Below, in pieces: positions 9,350-18,517 of a stretch of 59,333 nucleotides of DNA (its first letter is position 1; every line of letters starts with the position of its first letter). The position numbers and the translations under genes are program-made. Source of the stretch: an uncultured Geobacteraceae bacterium (GTDB taxonomy: Bacteria; Desulfobacterota; Desulfuromonadia; Geobacterales; Pseudopelobacteraceae). The notes under the pieces were generated by a model. That model did not search any database. It was given only the letters and a program-made list of their open reading frames with translations, and was not told the origin of the DNA. The DNA lies in contig CAIYDX010000390.1 of assembly GCA_903925005.1 (NCBI GenBank), positions 1-59,333 on the forward strand, given 5' to 3'.

Positions 9350-11410
9350 TTATACTTCAATGCGGAACTCAACCCCATCTTCGGTATTGCCGGCGGTCAG
9401 CCGCCCGTTCATATTCTGTTCAATTATCACTTTTGACATATAAAGACCAATGCCGGTGCCTTTGTCAGGTGGGCGGGTAGTAAAGTAGGGGTCAAAAATC
9501 CTCGGCATGATTTCATCCGGGATGCCGCCGCAATTGTCGCGGATGCGGACGACGGATTGCCCGTTTTCACTCGTGACACGGATCCGGATGTGAGGGGCGG
9601 CGACACCTCGCTCGATGCTGGTCTCCCGGGCGTTGGAGAGTATGTTGAGCAGTACCTGTGCATACTCGTTCTGGTAACCGATAGCGGTGACAGTTTCGTT
9701 ATCTTCAAGCTCCAGCTGAATGTTATGGCTGGACATTGCCGCGGAAACGAACTCGATTGCGTGTCGGACCGTTTTACCGACAGGAAAGCGCTCTATCTGT
9801 TTGTCTCCGCGAAAAAAATTGCGGAAGTCGTCAATAGTGCGTGACATGTGCATGATAACGTCCATTGCCGTGCCGATGTCCTTCTTCATTTCGTCATGTG
9901 ATATCGTGCCTGCGTCGTACGAAATCTGCAAGTTCTGAATGATCAGACCGATATTGTTTAGCGGCTGACGCCACTGATGGGCGATGTTGTTGATCATTTC
10001 GCCCATGGAGGCCAGGCGCCCCTGCTGAATCAATGTCTGATCCTTCTTACGCAGATCGGCTACCGCCAGATTGATGCGATCTTCCAACGAATGGTTCAGT
10101 TCTTCCAGCTTTGCTTGTGCCGCCTCGCGCTCGGCTACCTCCTCTACAAGCCTTTCGGTTTGATCGAATAGTTCCTGTTCCATCTGTTTTCGCTCGGTAA
10201 TATTCTGGTTGCTGGCCCGCCACCCCCATGGGAGGCCGTCAGATGTAAAAATCTGCTGACAGACATGACTGATCCAGCGCACCTCACCGTTCTTGCAGAT
10301 AATCCTGAGCTCGACCGGCAGGATCTGGCCGTTTGAATCCTTGTCATGAACGTGATGCTTGAACAGTTCGCGGTCATCGGGATGTATGAGTGTGTGTATC
10401 AGTTCGCTGTCAGTTTCGAAATCATCAATTTGGTATCCGGTCAGGGGCGTTACCGATGGTGATATATAGAGGAATCTATCGTCCGGCAAACGCCAGTATT
10501 CCCAGTTCGACGAATAATCCGCGACAATCCTCAGATGAGATTCGCTTTCCTGCAGTGATTCCTGAGTCATCTGGCGTTCGGCGATTTCTTGCTCCATCTG
10601 CACGGTTTGCAGATGGAGCTCGTTTTCGATCTGCTTTTGCGCGGTAGCGCTCCGTGAAAGCTGGTGTGACCCCGCCACGGTCGCTCCCAGACCAAGCAGC
10701 CAGATCAGTCCGTGAAAAGTAAGAGATCCGATAATCTGTTCGCGGCTGGTATCTATCAACGGCTGAATTGGAATTGAAACACTAATCCCGCCACGTATGG
10801 CACCGATCTTATATCCCTGTGAAGCATGACACTTCAGGCATGGTTCATCGGTAACAAAGGGTCTCATCAGTCGCATAAACGGTTTGCCATCCATTATAGC
10901 GACTGTGCTGACCTCGTTGGCGCCATGTTCGAAAGAGTGGAGCGCCTCACCTTCCCAGGGGTCGGGGGCGTTTTCGGGGCGAAGCGGATTCAGGCTGGTG
11001 ATGTGGGCGCGTCCGAGAAAAATACTCCCTTCTTTAGAGAGCTCATTGACTTGCCTGGTCATGTAGGCTGGGTTGATGAGGGTCAGCTGTTTTCCGGAAG
11101 GGGTGCTGATATCGCGCTCGGGAGCATGGGTGAGATATGGATTAGGAGGAGTTTGCGCGGTAGCCTGCACATATACGCCGCCGCGAGACGAAGCCCAGCG
11201 GCGATACAGCGCATCCCGCTCGATTACGGCGCGAGCTTCGGCCATTGCGACCTTGTGAAAGACTTTCTGTTCGGCCCTGTAATTCCAGTACCACGAGATA
11301 AAAATCAGCAGCGTCCAGCAGGTAATCAGTACCCAGGCAAACAGTTTTATTCGTCGGGAGAGAAGACCGTTTCCATCCTCGCGGTCAATAATCATTTGCA
11401 GGGGTTGCAT
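9350..11410 (-). CDS. Sensor histidine kinase with periplasmic c-type haem (DUF3365/Tll0287-like) domain
   Basis: A 686-residue membrane kinase. The ATG at 11410 follows a GGAGAGG site. Order: membrane helix (about 21-42), periplasmic Tll0287-like domain with a covalent haem motif CLKCH at 191-195, second helix (about 229-247), PAS fold (about 295-405), coiled linker, HisKA-type phosphorylation site NNIAHQW with H478, then an ATPase domain with NARET (N box), DNCGGIP, and GTGIGLYMSK near the C terminus. The haem suggests redox, CO, NO or similar sensing across the membrane; the signal is not known. It converges on the HD-GYP regulator, a possible but unproven partner. Confidence 0.88.
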   Translation of the reverse strand: MQPLQMIIDREDGNGLLSRRIKLFAWVLITCWTLLIFISWYWNYRAEQKVFHKVAMAEARAVIERDALYRRWASSRGGVYVQATAQTPPNPYLTHAPERDISTPSGKQLTLINPAYMTRQVNELSKEGSIFLGRAHITSLNPLRPENAPDPWEGEALHSFEHGANEVSTVAIMDGKPFMRLMRPFVTDEPCLKCHASQGYKIGAIRGGISVSIPIQPLIDTSREQIIGSLTFHGLIWLLGLGATVAGSHQLSRSATAQKQIENELHLQTVQMEQEIAERQMTQESLQESESHLRIVADYSSNWEYWRLPDDRFLYISPSVTPLTGYQIDDFETDSELIHTLIHPDDRELFKHHVHDKDSNGQILPVELRIICKNGEVRWISHVCQQIFTSDGLPWGWRASNQNITERKQMEQELFDQTERLVEEVAEREAAQAKLEELNHSLEDRINLAVADLRKKDQTLIQQGRLASMGEMINNIAHQWRQPLNNIGLIIQNLQISYDAGTISHDEMKKDIGTAMDVIMHMSRTIDDFRNFFRGDKQIERFPVGKTVRHAIEFVSAAMSSHNIQLELEDNETVTAIGYQNEYAQVLLNILSNARETSIERGVAAPHIRIRVTSENGQSVVRIRDNCGGIPDEIMPRIFDPYFTTRPPDKGTGIGLYMSKVIIEQNMNGRLTAGNTEDGVEFRIEV

Positions 11411-11475
11411 GAAGTACCTCTCCAGCTGAAATCACTCAGCTGAGAGTTTATCATGCAAAGTGTGCTTGGCAACTG

Positions 11476-12381
11476 TCAAAACCGGTATGATGCGGTCAGG
11501 CCGAATCCTTGCTGACTGAACATCGGCATAATCTTTAAGTTGGTGTTCCCCTGTATCGTATTGTAGCGGACAACGACCTTCCCGACGAAGTAGCCGACCG
11601 CCGCACCGAAAAAAACGTCGGACGCCCAGTGCTGGTCACTGTAAACACGCGCAAAACCGGTAAGCGTGGCGAGTCCGTACGCAATCGGCGGTACGAAAGG
11701 GTTGGCGCCGTACTCTTCGGCAACTACGGATGCAATTGAAAATGCCGCCGTGGAATGACCTGACGGAAAGGAGTAGTCGGCAATTTTGTGGCTTGGACCA
11801 TTCCAGGTGGTAGGAGCTTCCCCGGTATAGGGGCGGGGGCGCTGGGCCACCTCTTTTAATGTCCAGGTAAAGGCGCCGCTGATGGCGAGGCTTTCCACGG
11901 CCAGAAGGGATGTCCGGCGCGCTTTCGTGTCATCATTGAGGTAACCATAAAGATAGAACAGGCCGAGCGGCGGTAAGGTGTATAGCGGATTGCCGAGCGC
12001 ATTACCAACTGCCGCGCCTCTGTCTCCGACCGTGCTCTGATTTTTTTGGGCAAAATTCCTGATGTCGCCGTCGGCGAGATATAATCCTGAGGTTGCCCCG
12101 ATTACCAGGCCGGCTTTCAGCCAATCGCCTTGGTCCCAGTTGACCGGTGATGAGAGCATCTTGCCGGTGTCGGTGAAGTACCCTTTGATGTAGTCGCTGG
12201 AAAACCTGTCCGGTTGCGTGGACAGGTTTTTACCGGATTCGGTTTTTGCTTCGGTAGAAGGCTTGGTGAGATTCGACATCCCCTGCTCTTCCGCGCCTGA
12301 TATGCCGGTCAGTAATAAAATAACGGTAACTGCCGAAAAAGATATGCCAAAACTGTTACGTGCTCTTTTAAAAAGAGACAT
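11476..12381 (-). CDS. PAP2-family phosphatase, exported
   Basis: A 301-residue protein with a signal peptide (first ~30 residues). The PAP2 three-part active site is visible: KEVAQRPRPY, the PSGH core in YSFPSGHSTAAFS, and RVYSDQHWASD, whose His and Asp complete the site. Family members remove phosphate from lipid phosphates such as undecaprenyl diphosphate or phosphatidic acid. The segment before the catalytic region is unusual for a simple inner-membrane PAP2, and the C terminus (GFGLTASYRF, ending in Phe) looks like an outer-membrane strand. The ATG at 12381 follows GGGGG. Substrate unknown. Confidence 0.85.
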   Translation of the reverse strand: MSLFKRARNSFGISFSAVTVILLLTGISGAEEQGMSNLTKPSTEAKTESGKNLSTQPDRFSSDYIKGYFTDTGKMLSSPVNWDQGDWLKAGLVIGATSGLYLADGDIRNFAQKNQSTVGDRGAAVGNALGNPLYTLPPLGLFYLYGYLNDDTKARRTSLLAVESLAISGAFTWTLKEVAQRPRPYTGEAPTTWNGPSHKIADYSFPSGHSTAAFSIASVVAEEYGANPFVPPIAYGLATLTGFARVYSDQHWASDVFFGAAVGYFVGKVVVRYNTIQGNTNLKIMPMFSQQGFGLTASYRF

Positions 12382-12414
12382 TCAAACCCCCAGTAAAATA
12401 TCCGACAATAACGA

Positions 12415-14670
12415 TTACATTGATTTTCCTATTCGTTTCAACAGCAATGAGTTCAGTACGACCGATACCGAGGATAAAGCCATTGCCAGTCCGGCGTATT
12501 CCGGTTTAAGAGTGATGCCGTAACCAGACAGCATGCCGGCTGCTATCGGAATGCCGAGTATGTTGTAACAGAGAGCCCAGAACAGGTTCTGCTTGATCTT
12601 GGCCAGGGTAGCGCGGCCGATTGCTATAGCCCGCACAACGTCCATTAAATCATTACGCATCAGGACGATATCGCCGGTCTCCTTGGCGACATCGGTCCCT
12701 CCGTCGATGGCAATGCCGATCTGAGCCTGGGCAAGAGCCGGCGCATCATTGATGCCGTCACCCACCATGCCGACGATCATGCCGCGACTCTGGTAATCCT
12801 GCACCACTTCCCGTTTGCGAACAGGCATGACTTCGGCTTCAAATGAGTCTACTCCAGCCTGTTTCGCGACGATAGCGGCAACATCGGCGTGGTCGCCGGT
12901 GATCATGCAGGTGGTAATGCCCATGCGGCGCAATTCGGCTATAGCTTCCGCCGAACCGGGTTTAAGGGTGTCGGCAAAGGCGGCGACACCGACCAGCGAA
13001 TTACCGGCGGCAACATAGACCAGCGATTTGCCGGCCTCCGTCAATTCGGCACATTTCTTTGAGAGCGGCGTCAGTACAATGCCGATCTCTGCCATCAGCC
13101 TCTCGTTGCCGACAGCCAGCTGAAATCCGCCGTATGAGCAGGTTACTCCGAAACCGCCACGTTCTTCGAAGTCGGCGGCCCGCCCCGGTTCGACCCCCGC
13201 TTCCCGTGCCGCCGTAATCGCCGCTTGTGCCAGCGGATGAGCGGAATATGCTTCTGCGGTAGCAAGACACTCCAGCAGCTTGATCGGGTCAACGCTGCGC
13301 GCGACCGGAACAAGGTCGGTCATCTCGGGAGTTCCCTTGGTCAAGGTGCCGGTTTTGTCGAGCAGGAGAACGTGTAGTTTGGAAATTGTTTCTAGAACGG
13401 AGCCTCTTTTTACCAGTATGCCTCGACCAAGGGCAATACCGCTTCCAACCATGATGGCGGTAGGCGTTGCCAGCCCCATCGCGCACGGGCAGGCGATTAC
13501 CAGCACGGCGATCGCAAAACGGAAGGCGGTCAGGAAGTCACTGGCAAGAACCGAGTACCAAACGACAAAAGTTGCCGCGGACAACAGCAGTACTATCGGC
13601 ACAAACCAGGCGGAGACGGAATCGGCGAACTTTTGAATCGGAGCCCTGTCCCCTTGTGCTTCGCGCACCATTTTTATGATCTGCGCCAGCAGGGTCGCCT
13701 CGCCGATTCGGGTCGCCCGGATCCGCATCACGCCATTAGTCCCGATTGTGGCTCCGGAAACGGTATCCCCCGCTTTCTTCAGTACCGGAAGGGATTCGCC
13801 GGTGATCATACTCTCATTGACGGCGCCGCCGCCGTCAAGAACGACGCCGTCGACCGGAATTATATCCCCGGCACGAACAAGAACGACGTCGCCGACCCGG
13901 ATAACAGAGGCAGGCACCTCTTTCTCACCGGTTTCCGTGACCAGGCACGCCTTGTCGGCCTGCAGGTGGAGCAGCTTCTTGAGCGCCTCACTTGCTTTGC
14001 CACGGGCTCTGGCTTCAAGATATTTACCGAGGAGGATAAAGGAGATCAGCATGGCCGAAGTTTCGAAGAATACTTCACGATGCGGGCCGAGCAGTCCAAA
14101 GTAGGCGGCCAGAGAATAAAAATAAGCGGCCGAGGTGCCCAGGGCTACCAGTACATCCATGTTGGCGCTGCGGTTTTTGAGAGCGCTCCAGGCCCCGCGA
14201 TAGAATATCAGGCCTGCTGAAAACTGCACCGCGGTGGCCAGCAGCAGGTTGAGCTGCATAACGGCGCGATTGGAGTGTATTCCCATTGTGAACATGATCG
14301 GCAGTGAGGCCAGCAGCGAGAAGATGAACCAGTTCCGCCCAGAACGCAGGCCGTCATCCTGGGTTGTTTCAGCTCTGTTCATTTCCACCGGAGTGTAGCC
14401 GGCTGCATGAACGATGCTGAATATATCTGCGGAGCCGATCTTCTGAGGGTCAAAACGGACAAATCCGGTTTCCGCGGCCAGATTGACGATCGCGGTAGTA
14501 ATTGCAGGGTGTTCAAGCAGCTTCTTTTCGAGGGTGTTGACGCATGATGCACAGTGCAATCCGCGTACGCCAAAGGTCAATTCACCGTCCGGTTCCGGTC
14601 TGGCATCTTCGACCCGGTCGGTGCCATCGGCATTGGATTCCCCGGATATTGAAATCGGTTCCTTGTTCAC
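12415..14670 (-). CDS. copA: Copper-translocating P1B-type ATPase
   Basis: A 751-residue ATP-driven Cu(I) exporter of the inner membrane. The GTG start at 14670 follows GAGGTAA. It has one N-terminal HMA metal-binding domain with C40-A-S-C43, eight expected membrane helices, the metal-channel motif CPC in VIACPCAMGLATPTA near 393, the phosphorylated DKTGT near 437, and MVGDGINDAPAL near the nucleotide site. Membrane helix M8 retains MALSSVSVVLNS, the Met-Ser pattern of Cu(I) pumps. It lies 6 bases after the AI-2E transporter stop, so the two are likely co-transcribed. Confidence 0.93.
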   Translation of the reverse strand: MNKEPISISGESNADGTDRVEDARPEPDGELTFGVRGLHCASCVNTLEKKLLEHPAITTAIVNLAAETGFVRFDPQKIGSADIFSIVHAAGYTPVEMNRAETTQDDGLRSGRNWFIFSLLASLPIMFTMGIHSNRAVMQLNLLLATAVQFSAGLIFYRGAWSALKNRSANMDVLVALGTSAAYFYSLAAYFGLLGPHREVFFETSAMLISFILLGKYLEARARGKASEALKKLLHLQADKACLVTETGEKEVPASVIRVGDVVLVRAGDIIPVDGVVLDGGGAVNESMITGESLPVLKKAGDTVSGATIGTNGVMRIRATRIGEATLLAQIIKMVREAQGDRAPIQKFADSVSAWFVPIVLLLSAATFVVWYSVLASDFLTAFRFAIAVLVIACPCAMGLATPTAIMVGSGIALGRGILVKRGSVLETISKLHVLLLDKTGTLTKGTPEMTDLVPVARSVDPIKLLECLATAEAYSAHPLAQAAITAAREAGVEPGRAADFEERGGFGVTCSYGGFQLAVGNERLMAEIGIVLTPLSKKCAELTEAGKSLVYVAAGNSLVGVAAFADTLKPGSAEAIAELRRMGITTCMITGDHADVAAIVAKQAGVDSFEAEVMPVRKREVVQDYQSRGMIVGMVGDGINDAPALAQAQIGIAIDGGTDVAKETGDIVLMRNDLMDVVRAIAIGRATLAKIKQNLFWALCYNILGIPIAAGMLSGYGITLKPEYAGLAMALSSVSVVLNSLLLKRIGKSM

Positions 14671-14676
14671 AAATTG

Positions 14677-15738
14677 TTACCTCTGTTTGAAATCGCCATG
14701 CACGAAATGTCCCCAGGTAATTTTAATGGCCGAAGCAATGGGGAGCGCCAGCAGAATTCCCCAGAATCCGAGCGTTTCACCGAGAGCCATGACCATGATG
14801 ATGGTTACCAGTGGGTTCAGATTCATCGCTTCCTTGAAGACCAGCGGTTTTATGACATACCCTTCGACAAAGTAGATCAGTGCAAAGGCAAACGTTGTCT
14901 GTCCGAGCATGGCTGCGGACTGGAATTTAAACCAGGCAAAAAAGAGCGCCGGCAGGGTTGCGATGATTACGCCGATGAACGGCAGGATTGAGGCTGCGCC
15001 CGCAAAAGCGCCGCAAAATATCGGATGAGGGATGCCGAGGGCAAAAAGAGCGATGGTTGCCAGCAGCGCCACGATGATGGAAACCACGACCTGGCCGCGC
15101 AGATAGCCGCCGATGCTGCTGTTGACCTCGTTGGCGATTTCGGTAATCTGGCCGCGCCGCCCTTCAGGGAGCCAGGAAATCAGCGTTTCGATGACGGTAT
15201 GCTTGTAATAAAGCATAAAGAATACCAGAATCGGTGAGAGTACAATGTTGAAAAGATTGAAAAAGATACTGGTCCCGAAGTTGTAAGCCCAGAACCCGGT
15301 TTTTTCAGCCGCCGTGTCAATTTTGGCCGATGCCTTATCGATCAGCCACTGAATCTCGTCAGAACCGTAGCGGTCAGGCAGGCGGCTTTTCCAATCCAGG
15401 GCGACCTGTTTGAGTTTCACGATATAGGTCGGCAGATCAAGGACGAAAGAGTTCCAGCTGATGGTGATGGCCGGAACGATGAATGCCAGAAAAAAAACGG
15501 TCAGAAGCCCCATAATGACATACAGAAGTACCAGCGCGTAGAGCCGCCTGATACCACGCCGCTCGGCACGCACGATAAGAGGATCGAGAAGATAGGCAAT
15601 TACCCAGGAGAGGAGAAAGCACGAGATGGTGTGCTGCAGTGCGTAACCGGCTGCGGCCAGCAGGCAGAAAAGCAGTATCGTGGCAATGAATCTGCCGTAA
15701 TCGTTCCGTGGCGCATGGTGATGGTGAGCGTGCTCCAT
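14677..15738 (-). CDS. AI-2E family transporter (PerM/YdiK-type membrane protein)
   Basis: A 353-residue polytopic membrane protein with about eight hydrophobic helices and the family core (IGGYLRGQVVVSIIVALL, then ILPFIGVIIATLPAL). Members export AI-2-like signals, ions or other small molecules; the substrate cannot be told here. The N terminus is His-rich (MEHAHHHHAPRND), possibly a metal-binding tail and notable because the next gene is a copper pump. An AGGAGG site precedes the ATG at 15738. It probably forms an operon with UPF0158 (upstream) and copA (downstream). Confidence 0.87.
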   Translation of the reverse strand: MEHAHHHHAPRNDYGRFIATILLFCLLAAAGYALQHTISCFLLSWVIAYLLDPLIVRAERRGIRRLYALVLLYVIMGLLTVFFLAFIVPAITISWNSFVLDLPTYIVKLKQVALDWKSRLPDRYGSDEIQWLIDKASAKIDTAAEKTGFWAYNFGTSIFFNLFNIVLSPILVFFMLYYKHTVIETLISWLPEGRRGQITEIANEVNSSIGGYLRGQVVVSIIVALLATIALFALGIPHPIFCGAFAGAASILPFIGVIIATLPALFFAWFKFQSAAMLGQTTFAFALIYFVEGYVIKPLVFKEAMNLNPLVTIIMVMALGETLGFWGILLALPIASAIKITWGHFVHGDFKQR

Positions 15739-15746
15739 TATTCCTC

Positions 15747-16202
15747 CTAGGCGTGCTTCGTGCCATGCAGAACCGCTTCAGCCGTAAACAGGTTGTTTTC
15801 TTCCATCCAGGTTTTAAGGCGATTGGAAAGGAATTGATCCTTCAGTAACGCAAAACGATCTTCTTCGTGCGGGTAAAACGAGAGGATGTCTTCAATTTTT
15901 CCGAACGGCTTTTTCCCGGCCAATGAATTATTCAGCAAAATCCTTAATTCAGAATCTGATATCTGTGTGACAAATTCCATCATTATCTGCCGTTCGCTCC
16001 GATAGTCGAACGGGGGGATTTCCAGGAACCGTTCGCCGTTGTTCAGGAGCTGCTGCCGGACTTCATTGTTATCGGATGTTGCTGGAACAGAGAATATTTC
16101 ACCGGTCAGCCGGTCGAGATAATAGGCTTTATCAAGCTGTCCGCTGGTAAATGCGCCAAACAGATCTTCCCACAATATTTCAACACTGTGAATCGTTGCC
16201 AT
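15747..16202 (-). CDS. UPF0158 family protein
   Basis: A 151-residue soluble protein of unknown function. The family pattern is visible: an acidic N-terminal segment (ATIHSVEILWEDLFGAF), a DRLTGEIF turn, then FLEIPPFDYRSERQIMMEFV and a helical tail with KKPFGKIEDILSFYPHEEDR. The start at 16202 follows GGGGAAACTGG; a start at 16229 would add nine residues without a ribosome site. It sits 8 bases upstream of the AI-2E transporter on the same strand. Confidence 0.8.
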   Translation of the reverse strand: MATIHSVEILWEDLFGAFTSGQLDKAYYLDRLTGEIFSVPATSDNNEVRQQLLNNGERFLEIPPFDYRSERQIMMEFVTQISDSELRILLNNSLAGKKPFGKIEDILSFYPHEEDRFALLKDQFLSNRLKTWMEENNLFTAEAVLHGTKHA

Positions 16203-16282
16203 CCAGTTTCCCCTTATGCCATTTTTCAAATATATCTTCTTCTTGTTGACTTTTTACTGCTGATCGAAGCACAATCCGCATC

Positions 16283-17017
16283 ATGCGTACCATATTTATA
16301 GCCGATGCCCACCTTGTTGCACCGGATGATAACAACTGCCGGCAACTGCTCAGCTTTCTGCATGAGCTGGAGGGAGAGCTGGATACCCTCTATATTATGG
16401 GCGACCTGTTCGACTTCTGGCTTGGGTTCCCATCACAACCTTTTACACAGTATGATCCGGTGCTTGATGCCTTGGAACGGCTGGTTGCTCGCGGTTGCCG
16501 ACTTGTCTATTTTGAAGGAAATCACGATTTCCATCTGGGTGATGTTTTTTCACACCGGCTGAAGGCCGAAATCCATACCGGCCCTTCCATCGAATGTATA
16601 CAGGGCAAGCGGCTTTATGTCTGTCATGGTGATCAGATCAACAGGGAGGACCGTTGCTATCGTCTGCTGCGGTTTCTGTTGCGCACACGGTTGGTGGCCG
16701 CCGCTGTCGGGCATTTTCCTCCGTCATGGGCGGAAAAAATAAGAGAGCGTCTGCAGAAACGAAGTCAAGCCGGTTATGCCGTCAAGGCATCCCGCTGGGA
16801 TTACCGTCTGATCCTGCTTGATTTTGCCCGCAGCCTCCAGAAACAGGGGTGTGACGGTCTGGTCACCGGCCACTTTCATCTTGCTCTTCGTGAAAACCTT
16901 CCGGATACTCCTTTTGCCGTCCTGTCTCTCGGCGATTGGATGGAACAGTTTACCTATGGCGAAATGAAAGATGGAGAGTTGCGACTGCTGACCTATTCCG
17001 CCAGCTCCGATAAATAG
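16283..17017 (+). CDS. lpxH: UDP-2,3-diacylglucosamine pyrophosphohydrolase
   Basis: A 244-residue calcineurin-like phosphoesterase of lipid A synthesis that releases UMP to form lipid X. Metal-binding motifs are in order: FIADAHL (D-x-H), GDLFDFWLG, EGNHDFHLG, CHGDQI and TGHFHLA. The length matches LpxH (about 240). No clear Shine-Dalgarno precedes the ATG at 16283, but the N terminus MRTIFIADAHL is typical. It is divergent from the UPF0158 gene and converges on the transpeptidase gene. Confidence 0.9.
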   Translation: MRTIFIADAHLVAPDDNNCRQLLSFLHELEGELDTLYIMGDLFDFWLGFPSQPFTQYDPVLDALERLVARGCRLVYFEGNHDFHLGDVFSHRLKAEIHTGPSIECIQGKRLYVCHGDQINREDRCYRLLRFLLRTRLVAAAVGHFPPSWAEKIRERLQKRSQAGYAVKASRWDYRLILLDFARSLQKQGCDGLVTGHFHLALRENLPDTPFAVLSLGDWMEQFTYGEMKDGELRLLTYSASSDK

Positions 17018-17038
17018 CATGGCGGGCTGATAATCACT

Positions 17039-18427
17039 CTATTTCCTGAAAAATTCTTCCAAAGCCTGTTCTCCGACCTGCGACGCCTTGATCTTCCATT
17101 TGTCAGGATTGATAACCAGAGCAACCAGCGCGATACGAGGGTTCTGTATCGGCGCGAAAGCCGCAAACCATGAGTAGTGACCTTTAGGGTCCGTACCGTT
17201 GATGGATCCTGTCTTGGCTGCTATAGGGATGTTCAGAAGCGGTCGGCCCCGGCGATCATGAAATGCTTTGCGGGAGGTGCCGGTCAGGACGGTGCTGGAA
17301 AGCATCCGTGTCAATGAGGCCGATGTTTCGGGTGAGACCAGGCGGCGTAGTTCGCGTGGGGTAAAGGGTTCTTTTTCAATCCCCTTGCCATCGATTACGC
17401 TGCTGGTAAGACCTGGGGCCATCATTTTTCCGCCGTTCGCTATTGCCGACATTATAACCGCGGCGTGCAACGGAGAAATTTTAACGTCATGATCCAGGCC
17501 GGCTCCCATTAATCTCAAGTCACGAACAGTGGTCGGTTCTGCAGCCTTGCTCTGTTTGGCCGGAATGCCCGGCAGCAGTTCCTGGTTGAAGCCGAAGCGG
17601 GAAATGGATTCCATTACGGACGATTTTCCGGCAATGTCGCTTGCCACACGTCCGTAAACCGGATTGATCGATTTGCCCATGGCATAGGTGACATCCATGC
17701 GGTTGTTCCTGCCGCGAGGGTTTAAATCCCAATAACGCGGGTTCTCGGAGTGGGAATTGCCACGGAATTCGATAACGGATTCAGGCGTGATTTTATGGTT
17801 TTCAAGCGCTGCCGAGGCCGTAATGATTTTGAACAGCGAAGCCATCGGATACAGATCGTAGGCAGAACGTTTTGCCCAGCTCGGATCAACCGATGAGTAA
17901 GCGGTCATGCCGAGAATCCTGCCGGTCGCCGGTTCAATAGCGACAAAGACACCGTACGGAACCTGGCTTTTTGCCATAAAATCATGGACTCTTCGCTGCA
18001 TGTCACCCTGAATGGTAAATATGTGCTGCAACCCTTCAGGGGTGCGGGCAGATATTTTTGCCCCGGCAATGTCGGCGGTTTCAAGCAGAGCGCTGGCGGC
18101 TTCAAAGCGAGTGACTGAAACCGGCGGTTTGGCCGCTTCAGCCGGCTTTGGAGTCGGCGCGGTGAAAGATGCAAGCCAGTCTCGGATTTGTGATCCGGTC
18201 AACTTTGTCTGATTCAGCGTCAGAACGCAGAGCGGCGCCAGCGACAGAACAATGGCAATGAACAGCAGAACCGGCTTCAGTCGACGGAGGCGTTTCCCCT
18301 TAAGAGTAAACAGTCTGGGGCGAACCTGTTTACTGGCCGGTATAAGACGCCTGTTCTTGGAACAGTCAGTGAGAATATTGAAGCCCGATGCTGATTTTTT
18401 TTGTAATATATGTTTTAAATCCTGCAT
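17039..18427 (-). CDS. Penicillin-binding protein, transpeptidase domain
   Basis: A 462-residue serine transpeptidase anchored by one N-terminal helix (about 50-70). The active-site triad motifs are SLFK (S-x-x-K) in YPMASLFKIITA, SIN (S-x-N) in MGKSINPVYG, and KTG in AAKTGSING. Class B PBPs cross-link peptidoglycan; this one has only a short region between the helix and the catalytic domain, so it lacks the large N-terminal domain of FtsI/PBP2. The start at 18427 has a weak ribosome site. The exact role (elongation, division or spore-like coat) is not evident. Confidence 0.87.
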   Translation of the reverse strand: MQDLKHILQKKSASGFNILTDCSKNRRLIPASKQVRPRLFTLKGKRLRRLKPVLLFIAIVLSLAPLCVLTLNQTKLTGSQIRDWLASFTAPTPKPAEAAKPPVSVTRFEAASALLETADIAGAKISARTPEGLQHIFTIQGDMQRRVHDFMAKSQVPYGVFVAIEPATGRILGMTAYSSVDPSWAKRSAYDLYPMASLFKIITASAALENHKITPESVIEFRGNSHSENPRYWDLNPRGRNNRMDVTYAMGKSINPVYGRVASDIAGKSSVMESISRFGFNQELLPGIPAKQSKAAEPTTVRDLRLMGAGLDHDVKISPLHAAVIMSAIANGGKMMAPGLTSSVIDGKGIEKEPFTPRELRRLVSPETSASLTRMLSSTVLTGTSRKAFHDRRGRPLLNIPIAAKTGSINGTDPKGHYSWFAAFAPIQNPRIALVALVINPDKWKIKASQVGEQALEEFFRK

Positions 18428-18517
18428 GGTATCCCGTGATGAGTTTTATCTTATAATCATATCATCAAGCGCCAGATGATGTCAATGAACCAAGTGGCTC
18501 GGACACGGTTAAAGTGG

